9,354 bases of DNA from Phycisphaerales bacterium UBA7708 (lineage in GTDB: Bacteria > Planctomycetota > Phycisphaerae > Sedimentisphaerales > Anaerohalosphaeraceae): NCBI GenBank assembly GCA_002482415.1, contig DLFY01000051.1, forward strand, positions 17,741 to 27,094, read 5' to 3'. The position numbers and the translations under genes were made by a program. Each line of letters starts with the position of its first letter. Within the stretch, counting starts at the first letter, position 1. Shown here piece after piece: positions 1 through 6,260 of the stretch. The notes beneath the pieces were generated by a model. It had not been told where the DNA came from. It saw only the letters and a program-made list of their open reading frames with translations, and searched no databases.

Positions 1-1678
1 GCTGGCGGGAATCTTCATTTCACTGGGATTGATGATTGATACCTTACGCAACCGCAGGGAGGATGCAGGCTATCCGGCACGGCTGGTGGTGCAGGGGGGG
101 GTACTGACTGTTTTGATGACGGGTCTGATTGTCGGAAAAAGTCGGGGGGCGCTGGGGGCGATGATGCTGTCTGCCGTTTTGTTTGTGATTGTGCATTTCT
201 GCGGTCGGCGGATGTGGCGTTATCGCAAGCCGATATTAATATCAGGGCTGCTGGCGGCTGCGGTGTTTGGTACCTGGGTGATTACCTATGGCAATCAGCA
301 TGGACGGCTGCCCGGCCCGAATGCCCTGTATGTACGATGGCAGTACTGGGTGGGGGCGGCGGATATGCTCCGGGATCGTTTCGTGACCGGGGTCGGCGGC
401 GGCAATTTCGGCATATTTTATCCGCGGTACAAAATTGCCGCGGCTCCGGAGACGGTCAAGGATCCGCATCAGTTTATTCTGTCATTGTGGTGTCAGTTTG
501 GCATCCTGGGGCCGACGGCTTTTCTGATGGCGGCGGTGGCCGTGGCCTGGAAAGGTCTTCGCAGAGTATGCGGCGAACAGGTCAGGCCGGCTGATTCCAT
601 CGCCGCGCGTCCCGATCGATTGATCCCGGGAGGCGTGTTGGCGGGAACAATATTTTTACTGCTGTTGATTCGGCCCTGGGTCAGCGAGGGTGGTATTGCC
701 GGTGAGAATGCCATGGTGCAACTGTCGGTGTTTGTGCTGATGTATGCGCTTCCGGCGGCAGCTTTTGTGCTGGCATTTGGTTTGCTGTGGGCAACCGCAA
801 AAGAGCCGACGAGCGTGATGCCGCGTGATGGGCTGCTGTGCGGCCTGGTGTGCGGGGTGGTTGGGATTTTGATTCACAACCTGATTGACTTTGCCATTTT
901 TGAACCGGGTGTGTGGATGAGCTTCTGGCTGATGCTGGCACTGATTCTGGCTATCAGTCGCGGGCCGGACAAGCCTGCCGCGTCGGAGACGATGCCGATG
1001 CAGCGGCGGTGGATCGGAATCATCACGGCGGCGCTCGTGGCGGGCTTGATAGGACATCATTATGTATGGATTCCCGTCAAAGCAGGTACAGCATTTCAGC
1101 TTGGATTGCAGGACTTTGACCACGCCGAACAATATTTTATGGAATCGGCTCGACTGGATCCGCTGGACCCGGTCCCGTGGGTCTTTGCCGGCCAGTGGCG
1201 TCTGAGCAAATTTGAGATGTCCAGGCTGTCCAGCCGGGAACACCCGGAAAAAGCCGTATCGCATTTCCAGCAGGCCTGCGGCCGGGACCGGGCGAATTTC
1301 CGCTGTCGGGAACTGCTCGGCAGGGCCTATATCGCGCTGGCCGAAACGACCCCTGATCAATCCAGTAAACTGCTGGAATCCGCCTATCAGGCCGGCCTTG
1401 AGGCTCAGACTCGTTATCCCGGTTCGGACCGGATTGCGTATGATCTGGGTCTGCTGGCCGAACGGATGGGCAATCGGGAAGAAGCTCTTAAGCAATTTAT
1501 GTTTGCTGTCATAATAGAAGGACAGTACCGTGCCCAGTTTGCCGAGATGTATCCGGGATATCCGCTATGCAGTCGGCTGGGACAAAGTCGATATGATTAT
1601 GCCAAGGCCTATCTCAATAAAGAAATGTTTTTACCTGAAAACAAAACGGATACTCAAGAAAAGGAGAATGACCAATGA
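1..1678 (+). CDS. O-antigen ligase/polymerase-like membrane protein with C-terminal TPR region (5' end outside window)
   Basis: The reading frame is open to the left edge (hydrophobic LAGIFISLGL precedes the first ATG at 32), so the gene is cut by the window. Several hydrophobic segments are visible, including about 83-140, 149-200, 227-290, 476-545, 620-680, 720-795, 830-960 and 1010-1080. They surround the Wzy_C/WaaL hallmarks: GKSRGA near 136-153, GVGGGNFGIFYPRY in the extracytoplasmic loop (about 388-430), HQFILSLWCQFGILGP (about 467-515) and HNLIDFAIFEPGVW (about 876-918). After the last membrane segment the protein has TPR-like helices (about 1085-1500; AEQYFMESARLDP and LGLLAERMGNREEALKQF). 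Such proteins join or polymerise lipid-linked glycans at the periplasmic face of the inner membrane. The family assignment is solid; ligase, polymerase or protein-glycosylation role cannot be decided. Its TGA overlaps the next start codon. Confidence 0.85.
   Translation, partial: LAGIFISLGLMIDTLRNRREDAGYPARLVVQGGVLTVLMTGLIVGKSRGALGAMMLSAVLFVIVHFCGRRMWRYRKPILISGLLAAAVFGTWVITYGNQHGRLPGPNALYVRWQYWVGAADMLRDRFVTGVGGGNFGIFYPRYKIAAAPETVKDPHQFILSLWCQFGILGPTAFLMAAVAVAWKGLRRVCGEQVRPADSIAARPDRLIPGGVLAGTIFLLLLIRPWVSEGGIAGENAMVQLSVFVLMYALPAAAFVLAFGLLWATAKEPTSVMPRDGLLCGLVCGVVGILIHNLIDFAIFEPGVWMSFWLMLALILAISRGPDKPAASETMPMQRRWIGIITAALVAGLIGHHYVWIPVKAGTAFQLGLQDFDHAEQYFMESARLDPLDPVPWVFAGQWRLSKFEMSRLSSREHPEKAVSHFQQACGRDRANFRCRELLGRAYIALAETTPDQSSKLLESAYQAGLEAQTRYPGSDRIAYDLGLLAERMGNREEALKQFMFAVIIEGQYRAQFAEMYPGYPLCSRLGQSRYDYAKAYLNKEMFLPENKTDTQEKENDQ
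1661..1666 (+). promoter_or_regulatory. Shine-Dalgarno site for the DUF1080 gene
   Basis: AAGGAG lies inside the last codons of the upstream membrane-protein gene, 8 bases before the ATG at 1675. With the ATGA stop/start overlap (1675-1678) it indicates translational coupling and one transcript for the two genes. Confidence 0.75.
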
Positions 1679-2478
1679 AGCTTCAGAAACGACATTATGT
1701 AACAGGACTGATGATGGCAGCCGTTGTGGGAATCCTTTGCGGATGGGCAATCGGTCAGGAGGAGGAACAAAAGGAAAAATGGATCAGCTTGTTTAACGGC
1801 AAAGACCTCAAGGGCTGGACGCCCAAATTTGCCGGCTCGAAACTGGGCGAAAATTACAAGAATACCTTTCGGGTCGAAGACGGCGTATTGAAAGTCTCCT
1901 ATGACCAGTATGAGCAGTTCAACAATGAATTCGGGCACCTGTTTTACGCGCTGCCGTTTTCGAATTACATCTTCCGGGCTGAATACCGCTTTACCGGCGA
2001 GCAGGTCAAGGGCGGCCCCGGCTGGGCATTTCGCAACAGCGGCGTCATGATTCATTGTCAGGACCCGAATACCATAACCAAAGACCAGAGTTTCCCGGTC
2101 TGCATTGAAGTGCAATTGCTCGGCGGGGATGGCCAAAATGATCGCACCACAGGCAATCTCTGTACCCCGGGCACCAATGTGGTGATGAATGACAAGCTGG
2201 CCACCGACCACTGCATCACGTCCAAGTCCAAGACGTATCACGGCGATCAGTGGGTGAAAATTGAAATAGAAGTGCACGGCAGCGGTATCATCCGGCATAA
2301 AATCAACGGCGAAACCGTGATGGAATACCAGAAGCCGCAACTGGATGAACGGGACGCCGACGCCAAAAAACTCATTCAGGACGGCAAGCTGCTGCTGTCG
2401 GAAGGCTACATTTCCCTGCAGGCCGAAAGTCACCCGGTGGAGTTCCGCAAGGTGGAAATCCTGCCGCTGGAAGAATGA
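1675..2478 (+). CDS. Secreted DUF1080 (3-keto-disaccharide hydrolase family) protein
   Basis: This 267-residue protein starts with a Sec signal peptide: basic MKLQKRH, hydrophobic stretch to about residue 24, likely cleavage after AIG27. There is no proper lipobox before Cys22. The mature part is a single DUF1080/PF06439 domain with a concanavalin-like fold. It opens with the hallmark SLFNGKDLKGW (38-48), followed by FRVEDGVLKV, RNSGVMIH (120-127), VCIEVQLLGG (142-151) and GDQWVKIEIEVHG. The family is abundant in Planctomycetota and Bacteroidota; some members hydrolyse or lyse 3-keto-glycosides, others are only carbohydrate-binding. The substrate here is unknown. The start is fixed by the SD at 1661 and the 4-base overlap with the upstream membrane-protein gene, suggesting an export or cell-surface glycan context. 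The full domain is present and nothing appears truncated. Confidence 0.9.
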   Translation: MKLQKRHYVTGLMMAAVVGILCGWAIGQEEEQKEKWISLFNGKDLKGWTPKFAGSKLGENYKNTFRVEDGVLKVSYDQYEQFNNEFGHLFYALPFSNYIFRAEYRFTGEQVKGGPGWAFRNSGVMIHCQDPNTITKDQSFPVCIEVQLLGGDGQNDRTTGNLCTPGTNVVMNDKLATDHCITSKSKTYHGDQWVKIEIEVHGSGIIRHKINGETVMEYQKPQLDERDADAKKLIQDGKLLLSEGYISLQAESHPVEFRKVEILPLEE

Positions 2479-2620
2479 TATATCCAACGGGTATGCGTAT
2501 CCCGCGACGGCCGCAGGCTGCTTTTGTGCCGGGCATTTTCACTGGGTCAGGTTGCCCTGCATAGCCGCGCCGAAATGGAATTTCACATAAGGTCAGTACA
2601 AAACCTGTGTCCGATAACTG

Positions 2621-2646
2621 CGGCGGGCCTGATAAAACCACCGCCG
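2621..2646 (+). other. GC-rich hairpin inside the kinase leader
   Basis: CGGCGG (2621-2626) and CCGCCG (2641-2646) form a perfect 6-bp stem with a 14-base loop, beginning two bases after the left 12-bp arm. No T-run follows, so it is not a typical terminator. It could be a structural element of the transcript or DNA element; function unknown. Confidence 0.35.
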
Positions 2647-2687
2647 GCCGGATGCTATCTTTGGTTGTGAATAATGTCGCAATAATC

Positions 2688-2697
2688 TTGTCCGATA
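2688..2697 (+). repeat. Internal copy of the inverted-repeat core
   Basis: TTGTCCGATA repeats the core TGTCCGATA of the left arm (2608-2616) in direct orientation, 81 bases downstream. It differs after the core (G instead of A at 2698). Confidence 0.6.
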
Positions 2698-2807
2698 GTG
2701 CAGAAAAATAGGTGTTTTTCCATGTAAAATTGGTTATTTGGATAGCCGACATCAATCAATAAGCTGTTGATTCTGAGCGTGGATTTTTGTGAACCGTAAG
2801 CGGGATA

Positions 2808-2817
2808 ATCGGAACAA
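2808..2817 (-). repeat. Imperfect inverted copy of the repeat core
   Basis: ATCGGAACAA is the complement of TTGT-CCGAT (2688-2696) except for one extra A at 2813. It could pair with the 2688 copy over 9 base pairs with one bulge, nested inside the 12-bp outer pair. It also resembles ATCGGACAATG at 2874-2884. Confidence 0.45.
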
Positions 2818-2865
2818 TGGCTCTACACGATATGCTGTCTGCAAGGCTCCGCACCCGATGAAAGC

Positions 2866-4443
2866 ATGAAGTTATCGGACAATGTTATGGATAGGAATCG
2901 TGATAAACAGAATAAGCTGCAGGCCGGGATTGCGCGGCCCATTATCCGCGTATATCTGGCGGTTGGCGTGTGTCTTCTGGCTTCGTCGGCGGGGCTTGGC
3001 TATGCCTGGTTTTCAGCCCGGCGCATGACCCTGGAGCACAGCAAAGTCTGCTGCGCGGCGATGGAAATTCGACTTGAAGCCGCCGCCGCACACCTGTGGC
3101 TGCAAAAATACATTTATGTTCGCGATGATGACCTCCTGAACCGTGTTCGTTCTCACCTGGATAATGCGGTCTGGTATGTCCAGGCGATTTTACAGGGAGG
3201 GACAAACCATCACGATTTCTACCCTCCGGCCCGCAATGCTTCGATCCGCAATTATGCTCAGACCATTGGAAGGCAAATCACCTCGTATCGGGAACAAATT
3301 CTCAACCGGCTGGAATTTGTCACCCTGTCCAACCAGACAGAGTATGCAATTGCGGCTTTTGATACGGATTTTATCTCCCTGATTTCGCTGACCGAGCAGA
3401 TGGAAAAAGACATCAAGCAGATGCAGCAGCGGGAATTGTACGCATTTTATGGAGTATGCGGCGTGCTGCTGATCTGCTGGGTGATCCTGGCAGTGATGTT
3501 TGCGTTATTTATGCGGCAGTATTTTGCCAGGCAGCGGTATCACAAACAGCAGCTTGAAGCGGCTAATTCGAGGCTTGAAGCATCCAATGCCGAGCTGGTT
3601 GAAACTCAGGCTAAACTGAATCGCATCAATGAAAAACTGAAACGGGCGGTCCGGGAGGCCAAGCGCCTGGCTCGGCTGTCGGAAAAAACCAATAAGCTCA
3701 AAACCGATTTTCTGGCCAATATCAGTCATGAACTGCGGACCCCGATGAATGCCGTGCTGGGTTTTTCAGATCTGCTGCGTGAGGAACCGCTGGGCGAACA
3801 TCAGAAGGAATTTGTCCAGAGTATCCATGCCGCGGCCGGAACCATGCTGTGCCTGATCGACGGTATTCTGGATTTGACCGAGATTGAACGGGATGAAGTA
3901 CAGATTTCCTGTCAGCCCATTGTGCTGGAAAAAATGCTGCGGGAGCTGTGGTCGATTTATTATCTGCCCGCGGAAGACCGGGGGCTGTGTTTTGAAATCC
4001 AGCGGATCGGAACACTTCCCGAGCAGATTCTCGGCGACCCGATCCACCTGCGGCAGTGTCTTGTGAGCCTGATGGATAATGCGCTGAAATATACCGAAAA
4101 AGGGCATGTTTATGTTCGGGTCAGTCGCAGGGACGATGCCATCCGGTCGTGGCTGCGGTTTGAAATCGAAGATACCGGCGTCGGCATCAAACCTGAAGAG
4201 CAGGACTGGATATGGAATATCTTCACCCGTTCGGATAATAAAATCAACCGTGACAATCGCGGCTTCGGCCTGAGCCTGCCGATTGCGGTGCGGCTGGTAC
4301 AGCGGATGAATGGCTCGATGACATTGAAAAGCGATGCAGGCCAGGGCAGCACGTTTGTGATGGAAATTCCGCTGGATATACCGCCTGCGGCCTCGGCGGC
4401 ACACACAGAAAAAGTCGTCGCTCTGGTCGAAAGCGCATCATAA
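2866..4443 (+). CDS. Membrane sensor histidine kinase (orphan)
   Basis: A 525-residue class I sensor kinase. Membrane segment 1 lies at about residues 24-50 and segment 2 at about 191-217. Between them is a roughly 140-residue, mostly helical extracytoplasmic domain of no family I recognise. A coiled coil (about 223-278) without a clear HAMP motif leads to HisKA, DFLANISHELRTPMN, with phospho-acceptor His288. The ATPase domain has N405 (N box, SLMDNALKYT), D436-G440 (DTGVG), and a G2 box RGFGLSL from R465 with Ser in place of the usual last Gly. There is no receiver domain and no response regulator in the window, so the partner is unknown. Neither the ATG at 2866 nor the in-frame ATG at 2887 has a strong Shine-Dalgarno; if the upstream inverted repeat is a mobile element, 2887 (MDRNRDKQ) may be the native start. 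It converges on asnS. Confidence 0.9.
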   Translation: MKLSDNVMDRNRDKQNKLQAGIARPIIRVYLAVGVCLLASSAGLGYAWFSARRMTLEHSKVCCAAMEIRLEAAAAHLWLQKYIYVRDDDLLNRVRSHLDNAVWYVQAILQGGTNHHDFYPPARNASIRNYAQTIGRQITSYREQILNRLEFVTLSNQTEYAIAAFDTDFISLISLTEQMEKDIKQMQQRELYAFYGVCGVLLICWVILAVMFALFMRQYFARQRYHKQQLEAANSRLEASNAELVETQAKLNRINEKLKRAVREAKRLARLSEKTNKLKTDFLANISHELRTPMNAVLGFSDLLREEPLGEHQKEFVQSIHAAAGTMLCLIDGILDLTEIERDEVQISCQPIVLEKMLRELWSIYYLPAEDRGLCFEIQRIGTLPEQILGDPIHLRQCLVSLMDNALKYTEKGHVYVRVSRRDDAIRSWLRFEIEDTGVGIKPEEQDWIWNIFTRSDNKINRDNRGFGLSLPIAVRLVQRMNGSMTLKSDAGQGSTFVMEIPLDIPPAASAAHTEKVVALVESAS

Positions 4444-4499
4444 TTCACACGTTTTTTGCATTTTACCGCCAGCCTTTTCCCTTTTTCATTTGATCCTGA
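4444..4499. other. Short convergent intergenic region, no clear terminator
   Basis: The 56 bases between the histidine-kinase stop and the asnS stop are T-rich on the + strand (T6 at 4452-4457 and CCCTTTTTC near 4490). The only inverted repeat noticed is TGCATTT (4457-4463) with AAATGCA (4502-4508), a 7-bp stem with a long loop reaching into the asnS end. This is weak evidence for a shared terminator. Confidence 0.3.
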
Positions 4500-6002
4500 T
4501 TAAATGCACACGTTATCCATCATCCGCGGGAAGGCGATGCACTGGCGGATGTGCCGTTCGTTGGTAATCCAGGCGACGGTGCGTTCGACCCCGAGGCCGA
4601 AACCGCCGTGCGGCACCGAGCCGTGCTTCCGCAAATCGAGATACCACTCATAGCTTTGCGGATTATATCCTTCTTCCTCAATGCGTTTGAGCAGGTACTG
4701 CAAATCATCTTCCCGGACGGAGCCGCCGATGATTTCGCCGAAGCCCTGTGAGGCCAGCAGGTCGAAATTCTGAACCACCTTCGGATTGTCGCGGTCGGTT
4801 TTCATATAGAACGCTTTGGCTTCGCGGGGGTAGTGCGTGACAAAGACCGGCTTGTCATGCATCAGGGAGATAATGGTTTCATCCGAGCCGCCGAGGTCTT
4901 TGCCCCATTTAAATTCAGAGGCCAGTTGGGCATGTTTGGGATTATTTTCAATTTTGATATTCAGTTCGTCCAGTTCAGCCCGCAATTCGATTTGCAAACG
5001 GGCATTTTTGTCTTTTTGCCACTGTTTGAGGCCGCCGGCTTTGTCCGCGGTTTCGATGTCGGCCAGTTGTTTTTCGAGAGCGGCCTTCTGCGACTTGAAC
5101 TGCTCGAGCTGTTCGGCCATGAATTGGACGGTGCGGCTGCTGGTCAGGATATCGGCTGCATCCGTATAGGTCAGACGATGGAAGGGCGGTTCGATTTTTT
5201 CCAGCATGGCGATATCGGCGCCGAGGGTCTCCAGTTCCGGGCGATTGTCTTTCAGGACGCGCTTGACGACGCTGGACACGAAATTTTCCGCCAGTTCCAG
5301 CAGGCCCGGCAGATCAATATACGCAACCTCCGGCTCGACCATCCAGAATTCGGTCAGGTGGCGCCGGGTCTTGCTTTTTTCGGCGCGGAAGGTCGGACCG
5401 AAGCAATAGACCTTGCCGAAGCTCATCGCCGCGCATTCGAGGTAAAGCTGCCCCGTCTGTGACAGGAACATCGGCTTGCCGAAGTAATCGACGGAAAACA
5501 GCGTCTGTTCGCCTTCACCGGCGGCGGCTGTAAAGATCGGGGTATCCACCAGCGTAAAGCCGTTGTCGTTAAAGAATCGCCGGATGGCATCGATGACGGT
5601 GTGGCGAATGCGTCCGATGCACCAGGGCCGCTGGCTGCGGAGATGCAGGTGACGGTTTTTCATCAGAAATTCCACGCCGTGCTCTTTGGGCGTAATAGGG
5701 TAATCCTGTGTCGGGCAGACAATGCTTGCCGCCGTCACAGCCAGTTCGTGTCCGCCGGGGCTGCGGGGTTCAACACGGACGATGCCGGACAGCGACAGGG
5801 ATGACTCCTGTCCCAGCCGGACAAGCTGGTCGAATAGATCGTCCTGGATTTTGCCCTTCTCAATTACGCACTGGCACAGGCCTGTCCCGTCCCGCAGGAC
5901 GATAAAGGCGACTTTTCCGCTATGGCGGCTGTGATAGACCCAGCCGGACAAAGTGACTTCCTGACCCGCGAATGCACTGAGCTGATGGATTGTCGTTTTC
6001 AT
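4500..6002 (-). CDS. asnS: Asparaginyl-tRNA synthetase with a coiled-coil insertion
   Basis: Class IIb aminoacyl-tRNA synthetase charging tRNA-Asn with asparagine in the cytoplasm. An N-terminal OB-fold anticodon domain (about 1-110; [24 protein letters not shown]) precedes the catalytic domain: motif 1 around [11 protein letters not shown], motif 2 [21 protein letters not shown], then [18 protein letters not shown] and motif 3 [12 protein letters not shown] near the C-terminus. It ends [10 protein letters not shown], close to the usual FPRTP ending. It has 500 residues against about 430-466 for common AsnRS. The excess is a charged, coiled-coil-like insert at about residues 290-362, between YTDAADIL and [12 protein letters not shown]. 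The insert leaves all class II motifs intact. I believe similar inserts occur in some other bacterial phyla, but an alignment is needed. The start has AAGGTG at 6005-6010 just upstream. The asparagine-specific ending and overall match make AspRS or LysRS unlikely. Confidence 0.95.
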   Translation of the reverse strand: MKTTIHQLSAFAGQEVTLSGWVYHSRHSGKVAFIVLRDGTGLCQCVIEKGKIQDDLFDQLVRLGQESSLSLSGIVRVEPRSPGGHELAVTAASIVCPTQDYPITPKEHGVEFLMKNRHLHLRSQRPWCIGRIRHTVIDAIRRFFNDNGFTLVDTPIFTAAAGEGEQTLFSVDYFGKPMFLSQTGQLYLECAAMSFGKVYCFGPTFRAEKSKTRRHLTEFWMVEPEVAYIDLPGLLELAENFVSSVVKRVLKDNRPELETLGADIAMLEKIEPPFHRLTYTDAADILTSSRTVQFMAEQLEQFKSQKAALEKQLADIETADKAGGLKQWQKDKNARLQIELRAELDELNIKIENNPKHAQLASEFKWGKDLGGSDETIISLMHDKPVFVTHYPREAKAFYMKTDRDNPKVVQNFDLLASQGFGEIIGGSVREDDLQYLLKRIEEEGYNPQSYEWYLDLRKHGSVPHGGFGLGVERTVAWITNERHIRQCIAFPRMMDNVCI

Positions 6003-6012
6003 AACACCTTGA

Positions 6013-6110
6013 AATATGAATGGTTATATTGTTTTGTTCACATCATTGTGCTTATTTGTACCCCCGATGGGACCAAAAATCAATATGAAGCTTGGATTTT
6101 TTAATATGAA
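6013..6110 (+). repeat. Three copies of AATATGAA between asnS and the lyase gene
   Basis: AATATGAA occurs at 6013-6020, 6082-6089 and 6103-6110; the last two are 21 bases apart, two helical turns. In addition AATATCTCA occurs at 6109-6117 and 6143-6151. They lie in the 258-bp divergent region and could be operator half-sites, but AT-rich composition makes chance a real alternative. Confidence 0.3.
6055..6083 (-). promoter_or_regulatory. Candidate sigma-70-type promoter for asnS
   Basis: On the minus strand TTGATT (6083-6078) and TACAAA (6060-6055) are separated by 17 bases; each matches 4 of 6 consensus positions. A transcript would start near 6048, giving a leader of about 45 bases before the asnS ATG. 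This is a weak match in AT-rich DNA. Confidence 0.3.
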
Positions 6111-6250
6111 TATCTCAGTAGAGCTGGGGCTGTTTTAAATAAAATATCTCACATTGTGCGAAATAAATGTAATCCTCCCGGTGCCGGTATCATCTTGCAT
6201 AATAAAGGAATACGCTTATCCTGTTGTTTCTTATGTGGAACACGAATTCT

Positions 6251-6255
6251 GGAGG
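6251..6255 (+). promoter_or_regulatory. Shine-Dalgarno deciding the lyase start
   Basis: GGAGG lies 5 bases before the ATG at 6261. The reading frame also stays open upstream from a GTG at 6156, but that 35-residue extension has no ribosome site and would bury the signal peptide, so 6261 is preferred. Confidence 0.8.
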
Positions 6256-6260
6256 CTATT

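Larger units (their letters stand above)
2479..2865. other. 387-bp gene-free region carrying inverted repeats
   Basis: No frame shows a recognisable protein or a start with a good ribosome site. The region holds the inverted-repeat set listed separately, a GC hairpin at 2621-2646, and an AT-rich small hairpin GAAAAA/TTTTTC (2703-2708 / 2715-2720, loop of 6). A short stem CGGG/CCCG (2488-2491 / 2501-2504) follows the DUF1080 stop, but no stem is followed by a T-run, so no intrinsic terminator is claimed. No convincing -35/-10 pair for the histidine kinase was found and no known riboswitch class was recognised. Confidence 0.6.
2608..2881. repeat. 274-bp segment bounded by a perfect 12-bp inverted repeat
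   Basis: TGTCCGATAACT at 2608-2619 is the exact reverse complement of AGTTATCGGACA at 2870-2881. The segment between the arms is noncoding except for the first two codons of the assigned histidine-kinase start, and the right arm covers kinase codons 2 to 6. No target-site duplication is visible next to either arm. Possible readings are a MITE-like non-autonomous element, a long-range RNA stem that hides the kinase start, or paired operator sites. The repeat is seen directly; its function is inference. Confidence 0.6.

Noticed and set aside
656..1495. 279-codon minus-strand open frame opposite the O-antigen-ligase-like gene
   Set aside because: Low-complexity, His/Gln/Arg-rich translation typical of antisense frames in GC-rich genes.
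1654..2487. 277-codon open frame on the minus strand across the DUF1080 gene
   Set aside because: Complete antisense shadow of a gene with clear family motifs and signal peptide; no recognisable domain or ribosome site.
2493..2564. 23-codon small open frame (MRIPRRPQAAF...) after the DUF1080 gene
   Set aside because: No ribosome site and no supporting composition; length expected by chance.
2703..2720. GAAAAA/TTTTTC hairpin as a terminator or riboswitch element
   Set aside because: AT-only six-pair stem with no following T-run; too weak alone to call.
3766..4404. 212-codon minus-strand open frame opposite the histidine kinase
   Set aside because: Antisense to the HisKA/ATPase coding region; translation shows no family features.
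4833..5462. 209-codon plus-strand open frame opposite asnS
   Set aside because: Shadow of the AsnRS catalytic domain; no independent protein signature.
6156..6260. N-terminal extension of the lyase from a GTG start
   Set aside because: No Shine-Dalgarno, Cys-rich unlikely peptide, and it would place the signal peptide internally; the ATG at 6261 has GGAGG at ideal spacing.
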